The notes under the pieces were generated by a model that had not been told where the DNA came from, did no database searches, and worked only from the letters and a program-made list of their open reading frames with translations. From Mya arenaria (lineage: Eukaryota > Mollusca > Bivalvia > Myida > Myidae), in assembly GCF_026914265.1 (NCBI RefSeq), contig NC_069130.1, positions 16,012,366-16,076,365 on the forward strand: 64,000 nucleotides of DNA, written 5' to 3'. Shown here piece after piece: positions 1 through 12,551 of this stretch. Numbering within the stretch: the stretch's first letter is position 1; the number at the start of each line of letters is the position of its first letter. A program made the position numbers and the translations under genes.

Positions 1-181
1 TTTCATTTCTTCATTCAAATTCTTTTAAAATATCGCAGTAAATGCAATGGCATCTGCTTTAAGACATAAACAACATAAGTATGTTCAGAATACGATTAAG
101 GTCAAGTATTGTTTAATTTATCCCAGATCATGCTTTAAAAGAAAACACAATTCAATGTAATTAACTTAAATTAAGCTAACC

Positions 182-412
182 CTTGTTTGGTCGCTCTGAA
201 CCAGTGTTTCATTCTTCACTGATCGCTACTTTTGACCAGATATTTGTTCGCCATTGTTTTTGTTAATATATTTGGTCGAAAATGACATTAAAACATCGTT
301 TGGTCTCTCTGAACCAGTGTTTCATTCTACACTGATCGCTACTTTTGACCAGATATTTGCTCGCCATTATTTTTGTCAATATATTTGGTCGAAAATGAAA
401 TCAATACATCTT
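182..412. repeat. Two-unit tandem duplication (~115 bp)
   Basis: Two near-identical units lie head to tail. Both contain the string CTCTGAACCAGTGTTTCATT, then a conserved TTTGACCAGATATTTG and TATTTGGTCGAAAATGA; the second unit starts at about 297. They differ at only a few bases, so the duplication is recent. The open frame across it is a by-product of the repeat and has no recognisable product. Confidence 0.85.
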
Positions 413-580
413 TTTAGACCTTATGTAATTAGGTCGAATTCGGTTAATCCGCGGAAAGAAACACTCATTTGGTGTGGCCTTACAGTTGTGCTGTTGTTTG
501 TTTCGTTTAATGCAAACAGAGGTTAAATAATATTGAGACTAGGAACATAAATTAGTCGATAATTAACTTATAGTTGCAAA

Positions 581-925
581 TTACTGCCGTAAGATAACCT
601 GATAGCGTTTGCGAATTGTTAAGTGTTAGCTACTTAATCTTCGCGATAAATATTTAGTCAATATTCGCGAATCTTTTTGGAACGATAAATATCAGAAGAC
701 TAAAAGAGACTTGAAAATGCTCAGAGCAGCCACCTTTTACCCTTTTTAGCTATACAACACTAACAGGTTTACTAGTTATAGTTTGCAAATTCAACTTAAT
801 TAGTAACATAATAACTGTATCGCGAATATTAAATAGAAAGCTTAATAATTATCGCGAAAATTAAGTGGTTAACACGAAACAATTCGCAAACGTTTATATG
901 TTATCTTATGGCAGTTATATGGCAC
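581..925. mobile_element. Palindromic MITE with long terminal inverted repeats
   Basis: The left end reads TACTGCCGTAAGATAACC and the right end is its near reverse complement (GTTATCTTATGGCAGTTA). Inverted similarity continues about 70 bases inward through TTTGCGAATTGTT and TTCGCGATAA. The element has no coding capacity and is about 345 bp. Related copies lie near 12100-12365 and 28160-28505. The structure is that of a foldback or miniature inverted-repeat DNA transposon. The superfamily is unknown, since I see no clear target-site duplication. Confidence 0.75.
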
Positions 926-1111
926 CATATTAAAGCATTTTCTTTCTATATGAAACTGAAAGTTATTTCAAGTTTGCACTTAAGTTGATCACTAATTGGT
1001 AAACTAATTTACATGTAATGAATTGAATACGTATTTCTGAGTAAACACTTTTTTGCTACAGATATTACGTCAGTATACTGCAGTAGCTCTTTATATATAT
1101 ATATATATAGA

Positions 1112-4100
1112 TTACTTTTCGCAGCAATTGCAGTCCATCGCACCTCTTGAGATAGCAGCTGTTGTAAGAAACGAGCCCAAAATTGCCTTGTACCCGATTC
1201 CTAACACTGCAATAGACTGCAGGGTGGCGATGATGCCGCCTGCAGGTACTGCACCGCCCCACCAGGCCATTAGGGAGGCGGCAATGGATTTAGCCATTAT
1301 TCCCGCAGCCGTAAAACCTAGAGCTGGCAGACCAAACGTAACTAGGCCTATAAGAGCTAGAACTCCGCCTATTCCTATAGCTGCAGGACCCCCAACGCAC
1401 CAGAAAATACAACTGAATTGATCTTCTGTGTATTCGTGTCCGATTTCGCACCATTTCTCTGAAATAGGTAAAAACAAATGCATTGTATTATTAATAAATT
1501 AAGCTGATGTTGGAACGTTACAAGACAAATATGTGCGCAACGAACAAATGCATCTATAATATTTTTTTGTCGTTGATCGTCTAAAAACTTTTATTGTAAA
1601 ACTGGGCATTGCAAGTCAAAAAAGAACTATAAAAAAGGTATAAATACACAAGACCTGATCACAGAAAATTAAATGTCAAGTTGTTGCAATACGAATAAAA
1701 TGGAAGGTGCACAACATCTGTGCTGACCAACATTTATATGCAGTTTTAAAGGGAATGTACACCAGATTGGTACCAAAAATATTTTTTCTGTAACTTATCT
1801 CAGAACATTTTTTTAAAAGATTGTGTTAAGCTTTAATATCATATAAATTGTAAAAAATGAACACCATTCCGAGAACTTCTTGACTGCACCTCGTACATGT
1901 AGATTTGGCGATTGTTATCTGCTTAATTCATGTTTGGTTCACAGAACTCTTCTAAAATAAATGTGAATCTACCCGTCTATCCACTGGCAGAGGCACGACC
2001 ATGAACACTAAACAATAATTCATTCAGAAACAATCTGGACGTTCAGTTCATTGTTCACCTAATCAATTAATCAACTTCGTATTTTCTTTTAAATGCTTTT
2101 TCATATATGGTCTAGGACGCCTTTTATTGATTAGTACACAATTCAGAAAATATGATAACTTATAATTTGCCATTGAGGTCTGTTGCATTTTCAAATCGTT
2201 GCGACTAACCGACATACTTCATTGTAATTATTATCGAGTTTGTAATTGAAGACGGATCTGAACTCGTTAGCTATAGAGGAATATCAATATTTTTGCAGAA
2301 GAAGTGGTGGTTAAAGATTTGAATAATTATAATCTTGGGTTGTGACAAAATAAGAGTGAAAAGCCATTGACTAGTTCTTTAGTTCATATCTGCTCTGAAG
2401 GGAGAGCACATAAAGAATTTATTATAATTGGAATTGATTTTCCATATATAGTCCGTTATGGAACGCATTCTGTACGTCTTTTATAGACCAAACAATTATC
2501 CCATTTGTTATGTCAATGCTTATTCATAATTTACATATCGCGTTACCGGTGAAGGTTTATTTATTAGCTCCCTGTTTTCAGGTCAAATATTAATTTTCAA
2601 GATTGGGTTGCCTTTTACAATGTCATTTAAATATGAAATATATTACAACGTTTATACATCAGTCTTAAAACGAGAAGTTCTTTAATTTCAATAAATTTCA
2701 TACTTTTGAACTTTGAGTTATAATAAGTTCTGCATTATTTGGCTGATTTATATGGAGTTTAACGACCAGAGTTAAAGCTGTATAATGTGCCTGTTGTCAA
2801 TTAGAATTTTTAAAAAAAAAAGTGTTAGGATTCACAACTTGACCAAACAGTGTCTTTTTGCATGATTCAGAATTTCAAAGCTCTAAATCGTTAGTGTAAT
2901 TCTATTAAATTATATCTAAAACATAACAATTAGAGCCCGTATCGCATGTATACATATTTCTCATACAACAATTAAAGTAGTTTCATTTATTAAGGTATAC
3001 AAAAGCAATTCGGTCTCGTTTTTTGTTCGAAAGTAGATTGAAGTTGATGCCAAAGCAAGGTACGCCGAATAAGAACAGAAAATTAAATGTCGAGTTGTTG
3101 CAATGCGAATAAAATGGAAGGTGCACAACATCCGTGCTGTTTAACATTCATATGCAGTTTTAAAGGGAATGTACACCAGATTGATACCAAAAATATTTTT
3201 TCTGTAATTTATTACAGGACATTTTTTTAAAAGATTGTGTTAAGCTTTGATATCATATAAATTGTAAAAAAGGTACCGAAATATAAAAAAAATGTGTTGG
3301 AGACCGAGTTCGAACCCGTGTCCTCAAATTGCAGTCCAGTGTTGTATCCACTGAGCTACAAAAGCTTGATCCATATGAGTGGTATGCTAAAGCTATATAC
3401 CTAACTTGGTAATATCACGTGATAACATCGACTAGCCAATCAGGAATAAGGAATTAATTCTTCTAAGTAGACATACCCAGTAATCTTTTTTAATGGAAAA
3501 GTACGTCTTTTTAGTCGAAAAGTACGAACTAACTGCTAAATTTATCTATGTGGTACTTTAGTTAGTAAGTTGCAATGCGTTGTACACATAAATACGAAGT
3601 TCATGTCCGTTTTCGACAATTTTCTCTTTTTTTCGTGGAAATTGATCATCTGGTGCACAGTTGCTTTAATGGTGTAAGGGCGAAATTTGAGAAGGCACGT
3701 GCGACCTACCATGTGTAAAACAATTAATAGTGACACAATTATTCAAAACCAATATATACACATGTATAACAAATATAAATGTTGAGAGATAAAGCTTACA
3801 ACATTTACTCAATAATGTATATATAAAAATATTAATTACTGATAACAATAAAGTAAACGTGTATTTAATATGAGTGGTGAGTGCTTAAAAAATAATTGTG
3901 ATCTTTTATCGTCTCATAAGGTAGAAATACCATATTTTCTGCACATCTCATTCATAAAAACACAGCATCTTTATTAAAACAAAGTTTTCGACATGTATGC
4001 ATCTTTTTTGATACATTAAAACAATTGAATTAATTGTGGTATATCAGTTTTGGGATTACGCGTGGTAGAATATTATTAGAAGGAAAATAACTGCTGTGAG

Positions 4101-6752
4101 ATAAAATAAAACGCAAAAACATTGGACGCGATGAGTGTATAAAAATGTAGGTGCTACATGCTACGTTTCATACTACATTGTATCTATAACGTATTCAAGG
4201 GCCATAACGTGTTTTAGTCCAAGTAAGGTTTAACAAAAAGTTCACATCAGCCCATGCTAACAAATAAATGCAGATGTACTATATTTGTTGCTATCTGCGA
4301 CAAACATATCTCAGATCATGTTTTACTAAGTTAAGTTCCAAGACCACTTGTAAGTCCGAGTCCCGTGTGATAGAAAATGACAAATGTACAAAAGCCGATG
4401 CAAAGCAACATACTTATTAAGTTTCATGAGTGTATGTGCAATAATGTTTATGTTTGATAAGCCATAGAATTGTTCAGACCAATATTAACTAGGTTAAAGG
4501 ACAAAACCCTTGTTAGACCAAGTAAAATATGAAAGAAATCGTAGGTGCGAAACTACTCATGCAACCCATAAGTAATCCATTGAAGCTTCATTAGTGAATG
4601 TATAATGTTTATGGTGCTCTTGTCGAGGAAAAAACGGCACCCTGAAAATAAGGAAGCTTACTGCTACAAACTTTCCACTTAAATGGCCATTCTGGAAACA
4701 TCGAGTCTATGTGTCTGTCCTGGATGGCAGTGCGCATGTGCAGAACACAAGCCTCTCTATGTTCTCGCTCTCTGTAGCCATAAATGGATTCAGCAACGCA
4801 ATGCAGCAACTCGTTTACAGTTCTGGAAAATACGAAAATTGAACTATTCCATCATTTTATATTTAAAACATTGGGTTAGGTGATAGTTTTAAAAGTATAT
4901 ATTTTGCAATGATTGTGAGAAAAGCTCAAAAACTCAAACATTGTCACTATCATAGTACGAACATGCTTAAAAGTGTGGTCCTGTTTTAAAGGGAAACAGG
5001 AGAAAACCCACTTGACCTGCATGATGACCGGGGCCATGCCTAGGTTACAGGCGATTGCATTAACCAATGTGCTTACCGGACAACCTGATTAAGAATATTA
5101 GTTGAAAGACGTCAGCTTACGTGCATGAGTCGTTTGTAATCGTTCTGTATTTGATGGGCTCGCAGTCTGACCTGTTGAAAGCATCTTCGATTTTCTGCAC
5201 ATTGGCACAAACATCATCAGGCGCTAGGCTTCCTGTAATGGCATTATATTAATAGGAAGGTTTTAGTGTCGTTTTTATGCTAACTCAAACGCAAAAGAAT
5301 CTAAATAAATAACTGACAAACATTGAATCATGATGTTCTTTCAAAACTGTTTAAGGGAATTCCATAGTGCAAAAGTGTGTGGAAAAGGCAAATAAAAAAA
5401 TCGTTTTAAAATTTATTTACATTAACTTTTGATGCACGTTGGTTCCAGAGAAAAATGAATATGATTTTCAATATGTTTTGGTGTTTTATGGAGAAAGACC
5501 ATTTTTACACAAAACATTTTTCGTGTCAACATTTTAAATATTTTTCTGACTACCTGGTATGTTTAAAATAAGAAATATATTCAAACAAATAGTGCCAAAT
5601 GGTGACTTGAATTCATTTCTAGTTACACTATTAAGGGCAGATATCTGTCTTCCAATTAAACCAATCACCAAAAAGCAACGTGCGTAGTTTGGTAGTATAA
5701 GCAATTCTTAATACTTTACAAGGTTTCGTAAAATAAAACATATATTTTTGGCCAAATTCCGATGGAGTAAAAGTGTTCTTATTTGCTTGGATTTCAAAAA
5801 CCCATATCCATCTGGTGGTAGTTTATAATTGTATTTTCAAAAGATAAAGAATTTGACTAATTGGTGTTTTCTTGTTTTGGTCCTTAAGTTCAACTTTTGT
5901 ACTGTGGAAGACACTGAACAACAAACAAACAATGCACTAACGACACAAAATACCCAAACATTGATACCTATTCAACCACAACCTCTTGAGTCACCAACCT
6001 GGAGTGGTCAGCAAAACAAACAAACAAAGATTCATTTTGTCATGGCTTTCGAACCTAACGTTTGTCTTAAATTCATCAATTAACTACCTGCTATCGATTT
6101 TTAAAATGAAGTCAAATCTCAAATAGCAATGCTTAATTGCCACCACTGTAATAGAGCAATCTAAAGTTCAACATTTGACAGTGAATACATTTCTTAAACT
6201 ACAAAAGAGGTTGTTTGCATACATGTTTACAATATTCAATCGTCTTTCCATTGCAGTAATCATTCGTATGTTCGATAAACTGCTCGTCTATCTTAAATCT
6301 GAACAAAAGGCGATATACCCCATGCTTTCAACAAAACACAAACAGGGCTTAAATGTTAACATTTCGATGGTATTACGTGCATGTTCTGGCCTAACCAACC
6401 ATGAGGTGATTCAATCCGAAAAACCAGTCTCGTGTAATGTCACAGCATCAATTCAAAGGAAATAAAAGGCGTCCTTGATATCAAATGAAAACATTAAGCG
6501 ATCGTTATACAAATTCATTATTATTTTAGTTTTACAACACTGATTTTATAAGTGAAGTAAAAAAAAAAGAAAATTGGATGTATAGCCGAATGATATGTTG
6601 TATATCTAAAATAGGTGATTGTGAATCTGTTTAAATCAATAGGACCAAATGTATTTTATCTTAAAGCTAATTTAAGATTAACAAATCATGAAAACGTTAA
6701 ACATACCTGTAAAACCAATCATACTCATAGCTATAGCACAAAAAAGAAACAT
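1112..6752 (-). CDS. IFI27/ISG12-like (Ifi-6-16 family) protein with cysteine-rich N-terminal region, copy 1
   Basis: The gene has four coding exons read on the minus strand: 6752-6707, 5232-5121, 4822-4662 and 1458-1112. All introns are GT-AG and the phases (1, 2, 1) join without a break to give 221 aa. Residues 1-16 ([16 protein letters not shown]) look like a signal peptide. Residues 17-127 are polar and carry nine cysteines (for example DDVC, SDC, HC, AC, VC, KWC, SC, FWC); I recognise no named domain there. Residues ~129-213 are the Ifi-6-16 domain: a Gly/Ala-rich double hydrophobic stretch with [21 protein letters not shown] and [14 protein letters not shown], close to the vertebrate consensus. 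The tail is CNCCEK. Family members in vertebrates are interferon-induced and act at mitochondrial or nuclear membranes in apoptosis and antiviral defence. Here the predicted signal peptide suggests the secretory route instead. The family call is firm; the role is inferred. The last intron (1459-4661) contains MITEs and a 1.2-kb insertion. Confidence 0.9.
1660..3273. repeat. 1.2-kb block flanked by ~190-bp direct repeats, inside intron 3 of copy 1
   Basis: Positions ~1660-1858 and ~3082-3273 are direct repeats (both contain AATAAAATGGAAGGTGCACA and TTAAAGGGAATGTACACC). Between them, ~1859-3080 is absent from the equivalent intron of copy 2 but has a diverged relative at ~8100-9415. This fits an unequal exchange or a patchwork duplication inside the array. 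No transposase or terminal inverted repeats are seen in the 1.2-kb block. Confidence 0.75.
3159..3670 (-). mobile_element. MITE with TTAAAGGGACTGTACACC-type inverted ends, containing a tRNA-like head
   Basis: The left end TTAAAGGGAATGTACACC and the reverse complement of the right end (TTAAAGCAACTGTGCACC) are matching inverted termini about 22 bases long. Shortened relatives with the same ends lie at 13049-13422 and 45681-46130, and a partial one at 1743-1858. The interior (for example CTAACTTGGTAATATCA and CGACTAGCCAATCA) is shared with the 45.7-kb copy. There is no coding capacity. It looks like a non-autonomous DNA transposon that has captured, or coexists with, a tRNA-derived sequence. Confidence 0.75.
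3296..3362 (-). other. tRNA-like (SINE-type) segment, not a functional tRNA
   Basis: On the minus strand the segment starts TGTAGCTCAGTGGATA (A-box-like) and contains GGGTTCGAACTCGGTC (B-box and T-arm-like), at normal tRNA spacing. The ends do not pair into an acceptor stem. The same sequence is degenerate in the MITE at 45.7 kb. It is therefore a tRNA-derived Pol III promoter relic, as in SINEs, and not a tRNA gene. Confidence 0.7.
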
Positions 6753-7196
6753 TTCAATTCCTTGCAATTTAATCGAATTATTTATAAATTTTCTATCCAC
6801 ACAACTTAACTTATTTGCTCCACAAAGAATTGTGTACGATATTCAGCAATTCATGAATAGAGTACAATTGTATAGTCAATAGAGTTTAACTAAGTATTAT
6901 ATATACGGAAAGACGAACGTTATATTTTAATTGCTGATTAGTTTTTGCAAACTGCCTTTTCTTTTTATCGGCAATCACTATTTGAAACATAATTTTGCCG
7001 ATTGACACACATTACAATTAAAGGTGGCAAGTCAAACACTCACAAAATTATTTGAAATTCTTTAAGATGTACTGGCACATGTTTTAGTTTAAGGCATGCA
7101 CTTTTGTGCCCATATATTTGAATCAACATTATGTCGAACAAATTTTATAAAGGAGTAAATCGGTTTCAAAGGCCTTCTTCATTCATATTTAGTACC

Positions 7197-8095
7197 AGCC
7201 AACAGATTGGTCACTGAACACGCTCATTGCAATTAATAACACGCTGTGTGTAGCTAAGACTGTTACTTACCTACGTCAGATGTTTGGGATACCATTCATG
7301 AGAAAGAAAGTTAGAACTACGCTACGTCGATGGGTCAACAACCTCAACAGGGAAGTCCTACAATGCACCGGACTTCCAACACTACTGGCCACGGGAGTCA
7401 GCAAAGAACCTCCCTTCTTTGTCGAGAGTGTAGGTTTCACCATAGACTTAACATATCAAAAAGGCATAGACAGCAACAGAAAATCCACATTTGTCTGGTT
7501 AAGTTAACACTCGTGTTGGCATTTAGTAAATTACCAGATCTCCCCGAACTTTTTGCTGGCTTTTAGACTTTAAGTAAGCAGATGGTCTCTGGCAAGATTA
7601 ATGATGGCATACAATGTGTAACATAATGATATTATTTACGTGAATGTTTAGTAATTATTGTAGGGCATATTTCATTGTCAATGAATGCGTAAGTGGTTGA
7701 CAACCGACTTTCAAATGCACAGAAAACATGTATGCTTTGGGTTGTAAAGCTGTCATATTCGTAGTAATTAAGTGGGGTCAACAGAGATGGCCAGGAAAGA
7801 GGCCTTTGGTCCTTTATTGACTGGAGTTAGGTTGTGGGATGAGATAGAATGTTATACTGTAGTAACAATTATATCATTATATCTAGAAAGAACGTTGTAA
7901 AATAAAGAATTAACACTCGAACAATTGTTGGTTGTTATCTTAAAGAGTTATCACAAAAGATAAGTGAACAGTAGCATTACGCTACAAATGACACCACCTA
8001 TTAAGCTGTTGCTAATCAGATACAACTTTGCGCATAACTGAATTTCTAAACTGCTCTTACACAGAAAGAGATACTGTAAATGTACACTCCAAAAT
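7197..8095. other. Spacer without a supported gene
   Basis: Unique-looking sequence between duplication blocks. A 75-codon open frame at 7280-7507 (and an overlapping one at 7330-7566) is less AT-rich than its surroundings. I recognise no domain in it, see no splice context, and find no counterpart in copy 2. I see nothing else here. Confidence 0.5.
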
Positions 8096-9415
8096 GAGCA
8101 TCTGTCCGGGAACTTCTTGACTGCACCTCGCACATGTATATTGGCGGTTGTAATCTGCTAAATGGATGTTTGGTTCACAGAACTCTACTAAATTAAATGT
8201 GAATCGATCCGTCTATTCCATTGGCAGTGGCATGACCATAAACACTAAACAATAATACATTCAGAAACAACCTGGACATTCAGTTCAGTTGTTTTACCGT
8301 ATGCGAAATCAATTAAACAAGACGGACACCAACGGAAATGTTTTCTTAACTCGACGAAGATACCTTATACTTATATAAATACTTAAGTTTGGTTAAATGT
8401 ATATATTTACTTGATATTGTTTTGTTTTGAGATACTTTTTCATTTTATACTCTTGGACGTCTTTTATTGATTAGCACATATTTCAGTAAGTATGAAATAA
8501 TTAATTATAATTAGCCATTGAGGTCTATTGCGTTTTCAAATTTTTGCGATTAAGCGACATACATACAAGTTATTGTCAAGTTTGTAATTGAAGATAGATC
8601 TGAATTCGTTAGCTATCGAAGCAATTCAATATTTGAGCACAAGTATTGATAGTTAAATATTTGAATAATTATAAACTTGAGTTGTGACAAAATAAGAGTT
8701 AAGATCATTTAGTATTCTTCGTATTCAAATTTGCTTTGAGGGAATATCTCGTAAAGAACTTAATTTGCTATGATTTTTCTAAAATAGTCCGTAATTGAAC
8801 GCACTCTATACGCGCTTTGCAAACTAAACAATTAATCAATTTGTCATGTCAATGCTTACTTCATAATTTACATATCGCGTTACCTGTGAAAGTTTAAATT
8901 TTAGCTCACTGTTTTCAGGTCATATAAATTTCAATTTTAAAGATTTAGTTGCCTGTAACAATAAAATTTAAATTTGAAATATCTTACAACGTTTATACAT
9001 CAGTGTTTAAACGAGAAGTTTAATTTCAATAAAAATCAAAGTTTTGAACTTTGAGTTATAACAAGTTCTGTATTCTCTGGCTGTTTTATATGAGGTTTTA
9101 CAAACAGAGTTAAAGCTGTATAGTGTGCCTGTCATCAATTAGAATTGTTAAAAAACAGTGTTTGTACTTCACAACTTCACCAAACTGTCTAATTGCATTA
9201 TTCAGAATTTCAAAACTCTAAATGTGCAGTTCTTATAAATCGAATTTAAAAAATAACAATAAGAGCCCGTATCGCATGTATACATATTTCTGATAAAACA
9301 ATTTAAGTAGTTTTATTCATTAAAGTTAACAAATAAATATAGGTCTAGTATTTTTGTTCGAAAGTAGATTGAAGTTGATGCCAAAGCTAGGTACGCCGGA
9401 TAAGAGCAAACCTGA
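8096..9415. repeat. Diverged copy of the 1.2-kb block found at 1859-3080
   Basis: Shared strings include AACTTCTTGACTGCACCTCG, TTTGGTTCACAGAACTCT, TTTACATATCGCGTTACC, and GTAGATTGAAGTTGATGCC at the far end. Order and orientation are the same as in 1859-3080. Many small indels show it is older than the direct repeats that flank the 1859-3080 copy. It carries no gene. Confidence 0.85.
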
Positions 9416-10925
9416 GTCGCACTCCATGAGAAAACAAGCAAGTATAATTTACAGTAACAAACTAACTTTCATTGACACATTAATCGTCAATATTTCAGCA
9501 TACTCGAAGAATACAAGCAAAATTTCGGGAAGGAGCTCCCTTAACAATCCATATCACAGTTTAACCTAATTGTTTGGCTAATGGGAAGAGCATGTTCCGA
9601 GTTATCCAACCTTTCTAAACCAAACTTCAAATCTACCAACATTAATTAAAGACAAAATTTATCATGATGATTTTGTAAATGCGAATATAACAATACAAAT
9701 ATTATGACCAATAAATAACTGTAATAATTGACAGCTTAATCATATTTCGAAAATTCCATGGGGCATATTACTGAAAATCATTCTTCTTTCCGGCTCTAAA
9801 ATGTATTTATACCGTACGCAGCTTTTTTGGATATGAAGGTCTGCACAATACTGAGAAATGTTTAGACTGAGCACGGAGTGCAAGAAATAACATTAAAATA
9901 CAATATATGTAAGGGGTCGATATGTACAAACTATGTTATCATGCTCTCTTTGCTCGCTCGTCATTTATAACGCGATATAGAAGTGAAATTATCAGTTTTG
10001 TTCACCTTTACGTCCATTTAACACCACAGTTTCGCGTCATTACGGACTTCTATAAAATCATTTCCATGTTGGTTTATACTTCTGTGAATTGGGGATCTCA
10101 CAGGAATGCTATCGCACTATTCCAGAGTATAGGATAACAGCCTAATTTTGAGTTAAAGTCCCTTGCAATGTACATTTTATCACAATCGCCATATAGATTC
10201 ATAAGTGACAACAAATAAGCAAGACTGGGTACCTCGTCTTCGTGCAGACTTTGCTGGAGGCAAGTTATAACTGATTTTCACAAATGCAGTTTCAGTTTCT
10301 TTATGTACAAGTTTCAGAGTCAATATCCCATCATATGTTTCATCATTCACTTTTACGTTATAATATTCAACAAAAGAACTACGAACTAATAGTCAAACGC
10401 CTTCGGCTGATTTAGGGGCGTTTATGTGAGTTTCTGGCTTGTATATAATGTGCGTACATGTTCGGTTAGTCTTAAAACAAAATATCATTATGACTTTTAG
10501 TGTATTGTTTTGACGATATCTATATTTATTTTCATTTTGTTTATATTTATTTTATAATTAAAGTTTTAAAACCGAAGCATATACATTTGTACTGCTTGAT
10601 GAGATACTGTTAGTGAAAAAAGACAAGTCAGTTGATATGATTTTCATTTTTTATTGAATATAGGTAAAAGATCTAATATCATATTACTAAAGATCACAAA
10701 AAAATATGTACATATAGAGAAATTTATTATATCTTTTAAAAAACGCAGTGAATACACATGTGAGTTTAAAATTACTATGGTCATTTCTACCTTATATGTT
10801 GCAGTACCTAACAATCCTTGAAAACATACATATCGATTTTATGTATGAATAGAAAATTTAAGAATAACTAATATAAAAGAGATTATGGCATTAACTTTAT
10901 TCGGGATAGTTGGGATAAGAGTGTT
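9416..10925. other. Spacer without a supported gene
   Basis: AT-rich sequence with only short open frames (for example 9922-10137) that show no family resemblance. I see no repeat of note. Confidence 0.5.
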
Positions 10926-10927
10926 GT

Positions 10928-11690
10928 TAGCTCACCTGAGCACGAAGTGCTCAAGGTGAGCTACTGTGATCGCCTTGCGTCCGTTGTCCGTCGTCAACAA
11001 TTTGACTGTTAACACTCTAGAGGTCACAATTTGGGCACAATTTTAATGAAACTTGGTTAGAATGTTACCCTCAATAAAATCTTGGACGAGTTCGATATTG
11101 GGTCATTTGGGGTTTAAAACTAGGTCACCAGTTCAAAGCATAGGAAAAGCTTTTTAGCACTCTACAGGTCACATTTATGACTGTATGTTCATGGAACTTA
11201 GTCAGAATGTATATATTGATTAGTTTTAGGAAAAGTTCAAATCTTGGTTATGTGCGATCAAAAACTAGGTCACCAGGTCAAATTGAAGGAAAAGCTTGTT
11301 AACAATCCAGATGTCACATTAATAAATGTTTCGTCATGAAAGTTAGTCTGAATGTTTATATTAATAATCTCTAAATTAAAGTTGGGTCATGTGCGGAACT
11401 AGGTCATAAGGGCAAATAATAGGTAAAGCTTGATAGCACTCTAGAGGTCACATTCATGACTGTATGTTTATGAAACTTAGTCAGAATGTTTATATTGATT
11501 AGCTCTAGGCCAAGGGGTCATGTGTGGTCAAAAACTAGGTCACCAGGTCAAATTAAGGAAATGCTTGTAACACTCTAGAGGTCACATTTATAACTGTATC
11601 TTCATGAAAGTTGGTCAAAATATTTATATTAATAATCTCTAAGTCAAGATTGAATTATGCTTCATTAAACTTGTTTACAACAGCTGATTC
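10928..11690. repeat. Degenerate tandem repeat (~140 bp) with a short inverted-repeat leader
   Basis: It begins with a hairpin-prone leader, GCTCACCTGAGCACGAAGTG then CTCAAGGTGAGC. About five degenerate units follow, each marked by CACTCTAGAGGTCACA, GAAACTTAGTCAGAATGT and AGGTCACCAGGTCAAA. This leader-plus-array layout is widespread in bivalve genomes and resembles non-autonomous rolling-circle (Helitron-type) elements, but I see no diagnostic end here. Confidence 0.7.
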
Positions 11691-12099
11691 TTAATGGAGA
11701 AATGAAGAAAAAGCAAAAATATATTGTGTTTTGACACTTGATCTAAGAAGACATCGTATTTTTACTTTCGAATTGGAAATTAATGCATGTTTGTTTTGCC
11801 TAAAGTTGAAATTAAAATAAGACTGCATTTCAACTTCAGTAAAATTCTGATGTTATTAAAAAAAATATTTCAAAGTTTTCACAGTAAACTATTCCTAGCA
11901 GAATCATACATTGCATTTAACCAATAATAAGGATCTCATTTAATGTTATACTTTCTATCATTGCTATATTGTACCATGTTCCGTGCATTTTTATTATCAA
12001 AATCTGCTTCTGTGTACTTGTCCAGAAGCCAAAAGCATTTATAGGTAAGTATTAACACAAATCGTATCTAGTAAACCAGTTATTTTGTTACTTCTTAAG
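11691..12099. other. Spacer without a supported gene
   Basis: AT-rich sequence between the tandem repeat and the MITE relic; no feature seen. Confidence 0.5.
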
Positions 12100-12365
12100 C
12101 CATAACAAGCTAAACTTTTAGTTTTGTTAAGCTAAATAGGTTAACAAGTGGCAGTTCTGGGCAATTTTTCAAAATTGCTTTTAGTCTTATGATATTTATC
12201 TTAATAAAAATATATTGCGAATACAAGCTAGATAGCAAAATAATTATCGCGAAAATTAAGTGGTTAACACGAAACAATTCGTAAACGTTTATTGGTTAAT
12301 AACCAAAAATCTTATCTGATGTAATTTTTATGATAAACTTATCTTATGGCAGTTATAGGTCACAA
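12100..12365. mobile_element. Partial copy of the palindromic MITE seen at 581-925
   Basis: It shares TTATCGCGAAAATTAAGTGG, TTAACACGAAACAATTCG and CTTATCTTATGGCAGTTA with the 581-925 element. A short extra stretch (GGTTAATAACCAAAAATC) interrupts it before the right end, and the left half is eroded. It marks the low edge of the second duplication block. Confidence 0.7.
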
Positions 12366-12551
12366 TATTAAAGCCTTTTCTTTCTACACGAAACAGAAAG
12401 TTATTTCAAGTTTGCTCTTATGTTGATCACTTATTGTTAAGCGAATATTCAATTTACATGTTATGAAATAAATACGTATTTCTGAATACAATATTTGCTA
12501 CAGATATTACGCCAGTAAACTGCCGTTGTTGTTCATATATATTCATTACTT

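Larger units (their letters stand above)
640..7196. repeat. Segmental duplication, copy 1
   Basis: This block matches 12180-18330 in order and orientation, across exons, introns and flanks. Clear anchors are the Ifi-6-16 exon (1112-1458 against 12552-12892), the 161-bp exon (4662-4822 against 15613-15773), the 112/115-bp exon (5121-5232 against 15977-16091), the signal-peptide exon (6707-6752 against 17244-17289), and the flank near 7070-7196 against 18190-18330. Coding exons differ by scattered substitutions and one in-frame 3-base indel. Introns differ by transposon insertions and many small indels. The block edges are approximate because a MITE sits at the low end. Confidence 0.9.

Noticed and set aside
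3296..3362. Candidate tRNA gene
   Set aside because: The A and B boxes are present, but the ends cannot form an acceptor stem and the segment lies inside a repeated element; a tRNA-derived relic.
4683..4883. Plus-strand open frame with a duplicate at 15634-15834
   Set aside because: It is the antisense shadow of the conserved 161-bp exon of the IFI27-like genes; conservation comes from the minus-strand exon with correct splice sites.
5829..6083. 84-codon open frame partly shared with 16680-16935
   Set aside because: It lies in intron 1 of the IFI27-like genes. The shared part changes frame between copies, so it is duplicated intron sequence and not a coding exon.
10928..11690. CRISPR-like spaced repeats
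   Set aside because: Units are long, degenerate tandem repeats in an intron-bearing genome; no uniform short repeats with unique spacers.
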